Shown here: positions 22,328-35,900 of the stretch, piece by piece
Layout: each line of letters starts with the position of its first letter
How positions within the stretch are numbered: the stretch's first letter is position 1
Notes under the pieces: generated by a model
Databases searched by the model: none
The model's input: only the letters and a program-made list of their open reading frames with translations
What the model was told of the DNA's origin: nothing
Position numbers and translations under genes: made by a program
Origin: Trichosphaerium sp. ATCC 40318
Taxonomy: Eukaryota > Discosea > Flabellinia > Trichosidae
Assembly: GCA_038496445.1 (NCBI GenBank)
Contig: JALMLS010000507.1
Coordinates: 186,001 to 250,000 of the forward strand
Direction: 5' to 3'
DNA length: 64,000 nucleotides

Positions 22328-24096
22328 TTAGTATGTATACGATTTATTTCCGTAGTTGAACGCACTCATTTCATGTATTGGATAGAGTCTTCCATCGTTA
22401 TATTGTAATCCATTGATTTTCTTCAGATCATTGTACATTATATCATAGACAGAGTTGTTCCGATCTAACTTAAACTGAGATACACTGCCGACTTTAAATG
22501 ACGATTTTAGACCCGCCAAATCAAGTGTGACTTTATAATCTGTCATTTCAGTTGAAGCATAATCAGTGCTGTCGAAAACAGTCAACAGAACAAAAATCTT
22601 CGAAATTTCTGATTTGTTTTCGTTCCACTGTATCAGACCAACACCATCAGCGTGCTGATTACTTGTCGTCCCAGATACGCTTAAAAATGTAGCTTCGGAT
22701 CCTATCAGTAGTTCGGCAATCGCCATAAGCCATCCTTGACTGAATAACAAGTATTCCTCTCCATCAGTCAACTTGTCAAAGAAACCCCAATGGTAAATTT
22801 TGGAGATGCCTCCACGAAGTGCAACCAATGAAGCTGATGCTACCCAAGCGCTTCCAAAGCACCCTTAAAATACTTAGTACATATGATTCTTAGCTACATT
22901 GAAAAAAACAGTACCTGGTTCTGGAGATCTTCGATCAAAAGGATTGGTCAAAGTTCCGAATTCCATGATTTGCATTTCAATCTCCTGACTTCTGTTTGGC
23001 GCAACAAGCTCTCTGAACTGTCTTAATACCTTAACATTCTCCACAACTGTATTTATAGAATACTTATTAGGTTTAGAACCGTAACTAAACAAGATTAGTC
23101 GAGGGTATAATGCTACCAACTTACACGCTCATCCCGAGAACATCAATTGGCGACCCAATTTTACCAGTTACATAATTTCTTCCTTTGCCAATGTGATTCA
23201 CAATGTCATGAGCTAGAGGATAAGTAGGGCTCCCGCAACTCATACAAAAGTTTCCAAGGCCTATTCTTGCTTTTGGAAGAACTTTACGAACGGCATAAGT
23301 AACCCAATCGTAGGTCTCATAGAACTTCTCCATTGTATCTGACCAGTGGTGCGCATTGTTGGGTTCTGTTGCTACTCTGAATATCCATTGTTGAACTTGC
23401 TCCGATCCATATTTACCAACAAGTGCTCGTACAAGCGCTTCAATAAATTGAGCGTATACTTTTGGATCATCCGGTCCATAAACGTTACCATACACACCTA
23501 GTACTTTCTCGTTAGTACCGCCTTCATCAAAAAAAAAAGTGGTTTTATCGAGTTACTGATGTCACGTGCCTGTCACGTTTTTTGAAGTAAAGCACCAGGG
23601 TACATTATCAAGAACAAATACAAACTGCATGCCATTGGATACAAGGGGATCAAGACGATTGAACATTTCATCAAATCGATAGCAATATTTCTTATCTCCA
23701 CAAGAGTAAGCCAAGTCATCCGACGTGTTATGATCTGTCCAACCTCCAAGTATTCTCACTGTTGATATGTTTGTGGTAAATACGTCAGTATATGCATGAG
23801 GCCAATCCCACTTCGGAAGAGTTTTTACGAACTCAGATTGAGTGTCAATCATGAAATTGTGCCACACTTGGTAAAAAAAATCAAAAAAAAACAAAGTTGA
23901 AAGAATTTTCCTAAAACAAAATCACGTGATAGCGTGATTACGAACTTTCTAATGCCTTATCAGGAAGAGGACCTGTATCCCATATACGAGGAAAAGAAGT
24001 AAACGAAGGATTATCTCCAGGTGCGTATTTAAACTCTAATTGTGCATACGAAATAGATAACAGTAGGCACATAAAAATGGGGATACCCGCCTTCAT
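22328..24096 (-). CDS. secreted glycoside hydrolase, GH39-like
   Basis: Read from 24096. A signal peptide (MKAGIPIFMCLLLSISYAQ) is followed by FKYAPGDNP and, after an intron carrying CACGTG, VWHNFMIDTQSEFVKTLP. Then ISTVRILGGWTDHN, QFVFVLDNVPWCF and WIFRVATEPNNAHHW (about 23360), where the Glu before Pro-Asn fits the acid/base of clan GH-A GH39 xylosidase-like enzymes. IEMQIMEFGT (about 22965) may hold the nucleophile Glu. Later exons (GGISKIYHWGFFDK, LLIGSEATFLSV) and a C-terminal beta-rich end stop at 22328. Four or five introns, all short. Family assignment rests on these motifs only; neighbouring secreted enzymes are consistent with a digestive role. Confidence 0.7.
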
Positions 24097-25173
24097 CTTG
24101 TGTTACTTTTACCTAAAAACCCAAAATAATACCGGTGTAAAGTCAACTTTATTTCAAACATCATCGTTGTTGGAACGCTTCGACTCTTATGTTTGCTGTT
24201 TTCTTCACCACACCATCTACTAATACTGTTCTGTCCTTCCGTGCTATGCAAGTATATCAAACATGGCACCAACCGCCAGTTTTATCAATTTTATTTTGTA
24301 CTACCTGCAACTAAACAGGTTTTTTTGGTAATTGAACGAAATTTAGCACTTTCCAGCTACGTATTCTTAGTGTTCCAAAGCCAGAATTTGTATGTTAAGG
24401 ATAACCTTGGAACCATAGTCAAATTGCCAAAAATAATCGGCTACTACACGCCAACGCTTTCCCCACGCGTAGAACAAGTAGTTGTAAGAACTAGACCGTA
24501 TTTACTTGACATTCTGAGAAAAAAAAAACTAAACGAGTACCTACCTGTTTGAACGTGAGTCTAAATAGTTGTGTATTACTACCTTTACAAAAAGTCTACA
24601 GCGAACTATTTTAAGGTTAGTTCACAAGGATAGTTGTACAGTATGATACCACTTGTCGTCAGACAAGATGCAGACGTGGTGAAATATTTCTGTTTCGCGT
24701 AGATACATTACTTCGAGTCTGCATTTATTAATCTTGTTCAAAGGTGTAATTCCACCTTAGCAATGGCACAAACATGCGTTTATAATATGTAGTGATACGG
24801 TATCACTACAATAAAAACCAAACGGCATTTTATTTTCAGCAACAGTCACGGAAACACTCCTATACGCTTTCAATGGCGTTAGAAACACTATTGAGCAGTA
24901 ATAAACCCAATTCAAGAGAAAACAACCAAATTGGCTAATAAAACCCTTTTTGGCATGACTTAGCACTTCTAAACGCGTTTGAGGTGTCTAATCAACGTTT
25001 AACAATGCACTACAGACTATTTAAAATCTATGTAGTTTTTTATTACAATGTACGAAAAAAAAAGGAAAGATTCTTCGTTTATTTACTGCATAGTGGTGTC
25101 GTAAGTCTATTTTAACAATCAAATACCTCAATACAACAACACATCGGCAACATATCCAGATTTACAAACGAAC
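24097..25173. other. intergenic with an uncertain exon
   Basis: Apart from the low-confidence exon at 24380-24552, I see only short frames without motifs in this kilobase. Confidence 0.4.
24380..24552 (+). CDS. possible 3' exon of an unknown gene
   Basis: An open stretch reads NLYVKDNLGTIVKLPKIIGY and continues basic and Leu-rich to a stop at 24550. Codon use looks coding and the frame is open upstream to 24193, but the start and any intron are unclear. No family recognised. Confidence 0.3.
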
Positions 25174-25756
25174 ATGTCCAGGAAAAAGATCGCTTGCACA
25201 AACAAGATGTACAAAGTCGAACCTTCATACAAGTATCCAAAGGTATCTCCTTCGATGAAGAAATCAGCAATACTAGCACGAGCAAAGGCCAGACAAGCTT
25301 GTGGGTGCCGTAGATGTACGTAGCCGCTTCTTCTTTTTTATGAAAAGTATTCTTTTCTGACGCGTTATATTGCATTAGGTTTCATTGTAGGACCCTTACC
25401 CGCTCATAAAAACGGTATGACTGAGTTTATGCACTTTAATCGCACAAATGGGCTTCCTATCAAGTTCAAGCAACGGAGGTATAAATACACTCCTTGGGAT
25501 ATTAAATCTGTTTGCCGTGAGTCCGTCAAAGGTATGCCTATTTGGTTTTTTTCGGCTACGTGCTTACCTGCTTCTAGTTGCAAAAACGCGCACAGTAGAT
25601 GTGTTTGATCATACGTTAAGGGTCATGGACAAGAAGTACGCTACACTGACGTTATCGGAAAAATCGGCTTTCAAGATAGTATCCAAACGATCATCCTTCA
25701 AAAAGGTCAGTACCACTATTGCGCACGACTATTCTAACCTGACCTTAGGCGTGTAA
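25174..25756 (+). CDS. basic orphan protein, three exons
   Basis: Exon 1 begins MSRKKIACTNKMYKVEP and ends in a Cys-rich ACGCRRC. An intron with a gtacgt donor and a gcattag acceptor (about 25311-25378) joins in phase to FIVGPLPAHKNGMTEF...KFKQRRYKYTPWDIK. A second intron (about 25532-25577) joins to TRTVDVFDHTLRVMDKKYAT and ends LTLGV with a stop at 25754. About 160 residues, strongly basic. The splice junctions keep frame at both sites, which supports a real gene. No family recognised; the charge would suit a nucleic-acid-binding or structural protein. Confidence 0.55.
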
Positions 25757-25992
25757 ACGTGCTCCTCAAAATTCGCGCCAAACAGCCCATCCATGCTCAA
25801 TAAGCTACTTGCTCAACTAAACGACCCTGCCTATCAAAGTAGCACCAATGTAAATAAAAATCTCTGTACATAGCCTAACGCCAGCTACGCAATACTTCCC
25901 TTTAACCCGTACGATAAATAGCAAGCTTGAGTGTCTACGAATCTTCAGATAGAAACTCCTTTGAGGCGCAATTGCACGTGCATTTATTTATT

Positions 25993-26741
25993 CTACAGTT
26001 CAGTGTTAGCGTCTAAAGGCGCCCTAGGCGCTGCAAGCTCTTGTAACAAGGAAAGAGGAACAACTTCAAGCGTTTTTGCGTGCGTAGCTTCTAGTACCAC
26101 TAATGGTGCTACACCTTCGTCGTATGCTTCTTTCCACCGAGTAGCGCACAGACACCATCTAATTTGTTCGTTATAATCGGTTTTGAAAAGTTTTGCTTAC
26201 TTGTCTCCTGGCTTTAAACCTGGGAACCTATACGCAGGATTTGGAGTGCTAAGATCATTACCGCGTTCTTTAGTGTAGGATAAAAATTCTTCCGTTACTT
26301 GGGCGCAAACAGTATGCACTCCATGGTCATGAGGTCCTGTAGCGCAGTATCCGTCCCTGTAAAACCCTGTACGCGGAGAAAAGCAACATGATTCCAGTTG
26401 CGACCCCAATACGTTTTTTGTACCGTTGTGAATGTTGTTTGACATTGTCGAGTCAGTGGTAAAACGAATGCGTGGTTTTTGAGCTAAAATGGTGTTATGA
26501 GTGCTAGCTCGCCAGCCAAGAGCGTTGGTACGCTTTATAAGGTGAATTTTACTTGTAAGACGCGTAACAGCACCGGTTACAAAGCAAAAATGAGGTTTGA
26601 CTGAAAACAACTTTGTAGAACTCCAGAAAAGTAACACGTGACTCTCATAAAATGCACTAGATGTGTAAGAATACATCAATGGGATGCATACTCACGCACC
26701 AAGATTGCCGATTGCGAAAAGAGTTTTGTACTCAGAATCAT
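25993..26741 (-). CDS. DUF2237 protein with probable mitochondrial leader
   Basis: Read from 26741. Exon 1 encodes MILSTKLFSQSAIL, an amphipathic leader. An intron (gtgagt ... ttttcag) containing CACGTG follows, then a Ser/Arg/Thr-rich stretch. The conserved domain starts NVLGSQLESC and contains PRTGFYRDGYC, HTVCAQVTEEFL, RGNDLSTPNP and FPGLKPGDK. A 42-nt intron then joins in frame to WCLCATRWKEAYDEGVAPLV and EATHAKTLEVVPL. These are the hallmark motifs of DUF2237, a small family found in bacteria and eukaryotes with unknown biochemical role. The stop is at 25993. If translation starts instead at the internal Met at 26445 there is no leader. Confidence 0.82.
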
Positions 26742-26792
26742 CCCAAAGTTTTTATTTGGCTTTGAATCAAGTTCAACTATTGAACGTGGTGA

Positions 26793-27439
26793 TTAAAAAT
26801 CTCCACTCCAAAAGAACAACAAAGCAGCTACGTTTCTTTTAACATCATAACTGCTTGCATTTCCTTCTATTTTACCCCAGGAGCTACCACCTTTGCGAAT
26901 AGTACCGCCATCTTCAATTTTACCAATTGAACTTCCTCCTTTCCTCAAGGTTCCACCTAAACAGTTTATTAGCCATCAATTACGCGTGGCCAGTAGTCCA
27001 TAAACACAAACAGAGCTGCCTTGAGAGTATTCGAAACAACCTTTACGAGCATGATTCACCGAAAAGTTGAAACAGCTGTTTAGGCGATACAGACGCTTAT
27101 AAGTAGTTTCTGACAAGTTTTGTAAAGAACCAACGTAAAAAATAACGTACCACGCTCAATTTTGGCGAACGAGCTGCCACCCTTTCTGATTGTACCACCT
27201 AGTTCGATACTGTGAGTATGACGCACAGGCAAGTTATTGTAAGGCTAACCGCTTTCAACTTTTCCAACTGAAGAACCACCCATTCTAATAGTGCCACCGC
27301 TCTCTATTTTACCTTTTTGGTATTAGTTTACTTGTAGTGTGACTAAAGACGTACCAACAGAGCTACCTCCAATGCGAACAGTGCCATCTGATTCAATTTT
27401 TGCCCATGAAGAACCTCCTTTGCGTACGTTGCAACTCAT
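26793..27439 (-). CDS. small GGSS-repeat protein, beta-flower-like
   Basis: Read from 27439: MSCNVRKGGSSWAKIESDG opens a run of about six repeats of 16-17 residues with consensus G-G-T-[ILV]-R-x-G-G-S-S-[WVFI]-[GA]-K-[IV]-E. The repeats sit on four exons, and each intron falls at an equivalent place in the repeat (after the Gly of GG or VG). The tail NASSYDVKRNVAALLFFWSG ends at a stop at 26793. Total about 115 residues. The pattern resembles bacterial 4- or 5-fold beta-flower proteins (repeats like G.I....G..VG.I), but this is from motif memory only. Function unknown. Confidence 0.65.
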
Positions 27440-28038
27440 ACTTGTAGATATTTTAATAAGGGTCAGAATTCACATGAATTCACTGCCAGGTCAATGCAAG
27501 TAAATCATTTAAAGGATGAATTAACTATCTTTGACCTTTAGCTTTCAGCCCTTTAGCTAATTTTTCTAGGCCCTTCAACTAATTTTATACAGCGAACCAC
27601 GAGGACTTCATGTGAGTAGCTGAAACTCTCCTGAAAACTTTAGCTAACTTTTTTTGAGTTGAGTTACAAATTGTTACGTACCTTTTCGTAACTGTGGTGA
27701 AAGCTCTGAATAGTGTGCTAAACGTTATGCTTAAGTGATTTTTTCCAAAAACAATTTTGAAGCACAAAATCCGCAAAATAATCACGTGAGCACCAATGAA
27801 AAAAATACGTGATTTAAAATAGCATTTGCTACTATTTTTTTCTGAAAGCCCATATTTTAATTATGCAACACTGAAATAATCCTAGCGCATCGTACACTAG
27901 CTCACTCAACTTCTTGGGTTTTTTTTTGTTTTATTGTCCAACATTAATTTAAATACAATCTGCGGTTTTCTTTCTCTAGTTAGTCGTATTCATATCAACC
28001 TATATAATAGATAAGAGCTAGATCTAGTGACTCTAAAT
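27440..28038. other. intergenic, no supported gene
   Basis: About 600 AT-rich bases between two minus-strand genes, with a CACGTG near 27783. Short tandem-like ctttagct/ccctttagct words occur around 27535-27565. Confidence 0.4.
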
Positions 28039-29669
28039 TTAATAGTGCTGGCGTACCGCATAAGGCTTATAAGGTCCACCAACCAATGATCCCCATTCTT
28101 CAACAGAGCTCGCTACACCTTCTTAATGAAATGTTAGATAATGTTGTAATGTACTTTAAGTACCATCTTCCTCATTGTCTTCTTCTTCAGCTTCAGAGTT
28201 ATAGCGATTTGGATCCTTAAATACACCAGGCTGTGCGTATATCATGGAATCAGTGATAAGTCTTCCAGGTGGTGCGTTATTAATACTAGCATCTATTACA
28301 TGTATTAATAGACCTATGGTTTGAACCACGTGACATTTGGAAAACAATAAACATACTATTGATGAGGCTGTAAGGTTTTGTTTTGTGTTTGTTTTTGAGC
28401 GCCGCTATATCTGCCGCACGTGGAATCTAAAAATAGTTTGAGAACAAAAAAGTTCATAGAAATTCGAACATAAAGTTTGAAATAATATGTTGATGAAGAC
28501 CACTAACCCTCCAGAAAAGTAATAAGATAAGGGTTGTAGGAATTATTTCCCACAAAATATACAATCCAGCAGCAATAAGTTGTTGCTTTACATTCTGTAC
28601 AATGAGTAAATTAAAAATAAATCAAAGGTAAAGTACGTTAGTAACAGACCATCTGGAGGCATCAATCTGGGAAATTTTAGAATACTTAACTCCCAATCTA
28701 ATAAATATCTATCAATAAAATAATAAACAGTGCCATGAAGACACAAGCGGATAAACTTTACACAACTTACATGTCGTAAATACTTCTTGACATAAAGATA
28801 ATAAACGTCAGTATCGTTACAACCATAATCTTGGTGACACCGAGCCCTGCCGCTTGTGGTATCTACATAAAAACTCATTAACCACGTGATGATATTTAAG
28901 CGTTGCTGAATGTACGTACAGATGTGCTACTTCGGCGTAATAAAAGGCTTACTTTGATACCCAATATGCAAAGTACAGTTACCAAAAGCATAAACATTAC
29001 TGCGTTTCCTATCAACCTAGCATCTTGAAAATACAAAGAATGTCTTGGCTTGTTGAGCGTCTGTAAGCTAAGTTCTTTTGTACCAACAACAACAGAAGCT
29101 GTTTACAGAAAATAAGATTGAAACCATGGAGATCGCCGGTAATTAAAAGAAACACGTGATCGTAACGTTATTTTGTTTTTGGAGTTTTTGTACCTATAAA
29201 GAGAGCCAACAACGTCATGTTCACTATTCCGTAAATAATAAGACATATACGCCTAACACGTGCGCTCCAACTTGATTTAAACATAATAGATGCATAAAAT
29301 ACACCCAGAAGTAAGAATGCAGCAAATTGAAGATTAATCGGTAACCTTCAAGTTTTAAGCAAATTAAAATAGTTAATTTGGGGTGTAAAATATTGTACCA
29401 GAATAAAATCAGTTCTACCATCAGATGGGTATCCCAATATACGAAAAACATAAAGAATATAGTACGTATAAGCCCCCATATAAAGCACAGAAGTACTTGT
29501 CCAAAATGAAAGGACATTAACTTCCATCTATCTGAAAAAGTCATTTTCTTACTGTTACTTGTTTATCACCGCGCCTGAATAGTAAACAACAACCCAGTTG
29601 GAATCCCGCAACAAGTGTAATTATCAGATAGAAAAAACTGAGCGGAAACGTCCAGTTACGCACGTTCAT
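28039..29669 (-). CDS. multi-pass membrane protein, TOM1/THH1-like
   Basis: Read from 29669. Membrane segments in order: FPLSFFYLIITLVAGFQLG, FGQVLLCFIWGLIRTIFFMF, NLQFAAFLLLGVFYASIMF, ICLIIYGIVNMTLLALF, LIGNAVMFMLLVTVLCILG, MVVTILTFIIFMSRSIYDM, and a last one ending LWEIIPTTLILLLFW. This layout of about seven helices with an early Arg-Trp loop and E-[IV]-x-P-[ST] in the last helix resembles the THH1/TOM1/TOM3 family of plants and protists. The C-terminus is cytosolic and acidic (EAEEEDNEEDG), ending GPYKPYAVRQHY with a stop at 28039. About nine short introns; several carry CACGTG. The family call is moderate; a membrane protein is certain. Confidence 0.65.
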
Positions 29670-29941
29670 CACTGGTGAGAAAAGGATGAAACTATTTCAG
29701 ACCGAATACGTGATCTTTTAAGTGCTCACAGACTTGAGTTACTTATCGCGACATGAGAATGTTATGTATACGTATTGACAACCGAGACACATGATAAACA
29801 TGTCCTTCTCATAAATTTGGTTGGTATCACGTGATAAATTTTCTTTCTGCACAAAATACGAAAAGCAAGTTTTTTTTGGTTTTCTTCGTTTAATTTATTT
29901 TACAAGCCCAATTCGGTTTTTTTATGTTTTCTCTTTTCTAT

Positions 29942-32900
29942 TCACTTTTTTTTGATTGTGTTATTTTTAATGACAGAGTTTCTTGTAACTTCAGACATTT
30001 CATCGTATTTATTCATTAAAATATTATCACCTAGGTCATAAGATGTATCATCTTCTAAACAAATAAGTAAGAGAACAACCACAAAAACAAAGAGCTTTGT
30101 TAATCAAACCTTCTGACGAGGAGCTTGCTACACCATCTATATTTACTGATATTCTAACAGAGTGACTCTTTGGCCTTTTAGGACCTTTTTCTATAACAAG
30201 GGAAGTGAGTAAAACGAAAAAAACTATTCTTCGCACTTTTTTTCCTTCTTTTTTTCTTCTGTCCGTTTCTGTAATGTTTCTTCTCTATCACCTTCGGTTT
30301 TTCATTATCAGGAGAAGCATAATCGCTATAAGCCGTCATATGTGTAACAGACATGTCCTCATTATTACTCTTCTTGACATTAACAACAGCGTATGCTTGG
30401 TGTTTGTTCATGTCTTTCTTTTCGGAACCTTTTTTTGTATCATCACTTCCATTCACAACTGCAACAACGCCATAAGGACTCATTGATTTCTTGTCTTCTG
30501 GTTTTTTCTTCGGCCTCTTCTTAGTACTTTTCACTTTGACAATACCATAAGCTTGTATTGGCTTGCTATTTGTGTCTTCGTTGTCATCTTCAACTTTGAC
30601 AACACCATAAGGATCATGTTGTTCAAAAGGTTCTTTATCACCACCATCTTCTAGTTTGTCTTCTATCTTAACTTCACTATACGTTTGCATCTCAATATGA
30701 TCGTCTGCATCACCAACGAACGCTGGAATCTCTCCATATGTAGATATAAGGACCTGTAGAAGGTGACTGTTAAAATTACTCGAAACTGAACGACATGTGC
30801 CTTTTTCCGTTTTTTGCGTCTCGATTCTAAATAAAACAGTGTTAAGTGGTAGATAACTTAAGGGGTTTTCCTGCGTTGTACCTGGTTTACTACTTGTTCT
30901 TTTTTCTGATGGCATTACTTGTGTATAGTTCTGTGCACCTTCGTCTAATGCTCCACCTGCGGTGTAAACCTAAGAACGACATTAACTCCTGGAAGTTCAT
31001 GCTTTGTAGTTTCTTTCTTTTTCTTGGTTATTTCGTACCTTTGTCTTCATGCCGTCCGTTGGCGTGCCAACGGTTTCATATTCTAATTGTAAACAAGAAT
31101 ATTCATAACCATGCGTACTTGCTGAGTGATATCTAAAAATAGATGGCGTCGACTCGTCATCTGCTGTAGGATCAAGAACATCTGCTAGCTCATTGAAAGA
31201 AGGTCTATTAAGAGGTTCTTTTTGCCAACATTGCTTCATTATAGACCTCATTTTAACACTCGCTCTAATGCGTAGGTAGTAAGTATACAAAAGGTGTTTT
31301 AGACCAAGTGTTGGCTTACTTCTTCGGTATTGGTGGGTGATAATATTCATCTCTTATTTTCAAAGCGAGGTCATGAACATTCATTTCATGAGAAGGGTTT
31401 TTACGCATTATGCACTCCCATATAACTAGTCAACAAGTATAAATACGTCTATAATTTAATGCTATATCTATTAGATGTTACCTATACCAAACGCCCAAAC
31501 ATCGCTCTTTGTACTAAATGGAAAAGTCATTCAATAAATCATTTGTTATTTTTTTTTCTCAACTTACGTCCATTGATTTTCTATTGCTTCAGGAGACATC
31601 CATCTTTTTAAGGTAAGAAGGACAAAAAATAATAATGAAATAGACCGTACGCAATAGGAAATATTACAGAACTTGTTTGATGAGCAGAGTTTCCTGTTTG
31701 GTCCATAACAAGCCTGCTCATACCTATAAAAAAAAAAAGTAAATCGTGAGCAATCTTTGCACGTGTTTTTTTTTTCGTTGTAGTATTTTGTGGATTAATT
31801 AACACGTGTCATTAGCTGGATAGAAAACCACAAAATTTTCCATGCGTGTCACATGTGAATTCTTTTTAAGCGTTGCAAGTTAGTTAACATACCAAAATCT
31901 AAGTACATTAAGTTAGTTAAGCGCTTTCTTTAAAAGAGCAATTTTTTCCTTACCTGATATTTTTGGTACTTTCCCAAGAGTCAACTAGAATTACAAATAT
32001 GTTAGTTAAAAATAAAAGAAAAGTAAGCAGTCCATTACCAAAATGTCTACAAAGCATTAGTGCAAAATATTACAAAGAGAAAAGATGATGATAAAAACGA
32101 AACACTTCTACACTAAAAGAATAACAGCTTTACGTACTCCTTGCAGCCAAATCCCTGAAATTGATTAGTAAGCAGAGTATGTTAAACTAACTAATAAATA
32201 GGATCGTACCTATGGAGTATATTCGCAGCATGCAGGTGCACCATACCAGCAGCGATACCCTAAACCAAACAATATTAGAATTTCATAAAAAACTTACCCA
32301 TTTATAAAAACACTTACACAAATAATATCATGCAATTCGTTAGGTTGCAATGCTCTGTGATGTATCATACCTTCCAGAGAGCCTCCAGGTAAGAACCTTA
32401 TAAAACATATTAGAGCAGTACTTTTTGACAAAAGAAAGTACTCTAAAACAATTATGGGGCAAGGATCCCAGCATATCCCCTGGATTTGTACAACATTCGC
32501 GTGAGGACGCAGATTCCTATGTCAATCATTAATTTATTCGTACATATTTATTATTATAACGTACATCATCAGTATTGCCTCAGCCATGAAAGGAGCGACT
32601 TGTTCTTTAATTACATCTTTCTATTTTTAAGAAGAAATTAAGAAAAAATATCCAGACTCAAAGCTGTTGTACCAGCGTTTTTATCGCTACAGTAGCATGT
32701 CTCCATGATCCTTTATATACAGTACCAAACCTGAGATTTAAAATATTAATGATTTATTGATCACAAATAGACATATAGTACGTACATTCCTGAGCCCAAC
32801 GGTTTACTTCTATCTCCAAAATTAAGGTCTTCAAATGGTATGATCCATTTTTTAAGTTTTTCCATATCTCCTTGGAGACCTTCAAGAGGTGCATCTGTAC

Positions 32901-35900
32901 CATAAGCTTGCTTCAAACGCTCACGGAACTCTACAAAGGACATTAGAAGTACAAAGTTAAAGTGATCTTTTTTGTTTTGGTTAGTTTTCAGTACGTACGT
33001 TTGTCTCTTCTCTTGTACTTTATGTAAAGGAATATTATCATAACAGCTAGTACTACAACAATAAATGCAGCGACTGCACCAACTGAAGCACCAATTAAAA
33101 CTTGACCTAAACAGCAAGTAAGCCAACCATTTTAAAGAGTTAAAAAACAATGTCATACGATCTTCCTCTGCTGCGACGAAAGGTGACTCTGTAGTTGGCG
33201 GTTCTGTTGAAGGTGCGACTGGTACAAAAGGTGGAGACGGTGTAGGTACTAAAGGTAGGTTTTTAGCAATAAGATATAACAATTTCAGCGTACCTATGAG
33301 GGAAGAGCCACCCAGAGTTTCGTTTGCAAAAGGACCTTCGAGAGTAAAAGCCACAACTTCAAATCTAAGTTTGTAATATTAGCTCCGTCCGCTCCATTGT
33401 TTACTAAGTCTTACGAAAGTCCTTGAACAAGAGATGGATCATGCATGTTTTGTATGAATAATTTGGCTGCCGATATAGATTCAGGTGTATCAAGCTGAAG
33501 GAAAGAGTTATGAACAAGTAACAATAATTGGCAGGTCAAAACAGGAGTTTGAAGTAATCTCAGATACTAAAAAAAAACGGAAAAAAAAGAGAAAAAAAAT
33601 GGTAAATGAAAGCCATTCAAAAAATGACTACTATTTGCTGTCTGCGCGTTTTGTACATGTTGTTATGGTTTTTAGAGTTAGAAAAACATTATAATTGAAG
33701 TTCTTTCTTACTGTAATGACGCCAGTGAGAGTTTCCCAATTTTTTATAACATCTCTTTTCTTTTGCACTGATTCTCCTTGAAGTTGTAATGTAGAGATAC
33801 TTAAATCTTTAAAAGCGACTTTCGTGTTACTTAGGAACTGCGCCACCTCATTCTCAAAGTATAGGCCCATTATGATCATTGTAAACGACATAACTAAACA
33901 GCAGTAAAAAAATAAAAACTCGTAAAAAAAATGGGTTTTTGTTCATCAACGTACCGTTTGGGCACTCCATATCAGGAGTGATCAATCTAGGATCTGTAAC
34001 ACTAATATATGTATCTCCTCTTGGGGTTTCAGTATCATTGCCAATAACCCACCTAGAGTTTATTTACCGTAAGCATAGCAAAAAGATAGATCAAAGTTAA
34101 TTCACCTTATAAAATTTTCATTCCCTGTAGCTTGTAGAGAAAACTCAGAGGACGGAAATATTGGTGACCTTCCACTTTGAAATAACGTAAGGTTATGTCT
34201 CGTTTGCGGGGGCGGGAAAACTCTGTTGTTTACACCTTAGAAAACGTAAGAAAAATTGTATTCGCTTAACATTAGTACCTAATGCGATACTTCGTGTGAT
34301 GCCTTGATTCCAGTATCCATAGTATAAAATATAGCCAGCATCACTTGGTAGTGTGTGAACACAGTGGAGGATAGGTATGATATCACCCTTAGCAACCTCT
34401 TGAGAAAAAAGTGAGAATAAACAAAACGCGACTTGACAACGCACGTGCTATGGTAGGCGCTATGGTTGGTGGATTGAAGGCCGGTGGTAGCTCTGTGTCG
34501 TTGGTTCCTGTTGTAAAACGTTAGTTATTGATTTTTCACGTAATATTATCGTACTACACGTGTTGTTGCTAGAACACAAGGATTGCGCATCCATGAAGCA
34601 GTTTGAGAAGCTAGTTGTATTACAGTTCCCACAATCGAAAAAGTTACAATCAATTGCGCTTCTCAAAGAGGTGAGACTTAATTAATTTTTAATGTGAGCC
34701 GTACCATCCTGCTAAGCTAGCATTTACAAACGAAGTTTCTGGACAAACACTCAAAAAGTTATTGCGAAGTAACCTTATAAGACCATTGTAAGTAAGACTC
34801 TTCCAAAAGCAGAAATAAAGTATTAACGCACAGTACATTCATTTTCGAATGGATTGGCGGTATTTCTCCGTAAAGTAAGTTCTGGTCGAGGTTTCTATTA
34901 CTGTGATTAATAATCACTGTTTTTTGGTGGAGATTATTTTGCTTTTTTGTTTTGGTTTGTTCTTGTACGTACATGTGTTCTATAACTGGTGTGGATAATA
35001 ATGAATCAGGTATTGTCCCCGTTAGTTTATTACGTGAAAGCACCCTAAACATGGTAAGCGCGCACATGTTACAAAAGTCTGACGAACAATCTTTCAAGCA
35101 AGATGTCTTCTGTGATACTTGGAATTGTACCACTAAGTAAGTTGTTGTCCAAGTCCCTTAACAGAATAAATTAATGGTATACTGAATGAACACACTTACA
35201 GGGTCTCGAGCCGAGGGGCGTTCAACCACTGGGAAGGTAATGCTCCTTCAATTTTATTGTCATTAAGAAATCTATATAAGCTCTTAGGTCTCTTTCCATT
35301 AGCTGTAAGATCGTACATTGTATTCACAATAGTCGTTAAGGTGGGATCTAATGCATTAAATTCATTATTTCTACCATCACTTTACAGACGGTTAGAAGCA
35401 ATCATAGGGGAATAAAAAACATACAATTGATTAACCAAGCCAATTGTCACAGTACCATTAAACTTGTTGTTTGTAAGTCTCCTAATTAATTATTAACTAA
35501 CTAAGCACAGAGAAAAAATTAAGTATTTACACTGTACTGAGTTTTATATCACGCAGCGCTAAGATGTTTGATAAAGAACCTTCGAAGTTGTTGGTATTTA
35601 AGTCAAGAATCGAGAGGCTTGGGGATAAAAGCAGAGCAGTGGGCACTGTTCCACTCAAATTATTCATTTCCAACAATCTAACAGTGTATTAAAACAAATA
35701 TGAACGTGGGAAAGATTAAAAACCATACAAGTCAGAGACACCAAAGGTAATGTCATTTGGTATTGTACCGTAAATATTGGTGTTACTGATTGCTATTGTT
35801 TTTAGGTGAGTGGTTTTGAACAAGGAAGACGGTAGAGTTCCAGTAATATTTTTTTGATCCTTAATCACGCTTTGTATTGTCAGTATAGCATCTTGAAGAT

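Noticed and set aside
30205-30486. 93-codon plus-strand frame
   Set aside because: Antisense to the Lys-rich tail of the receptor kinase.
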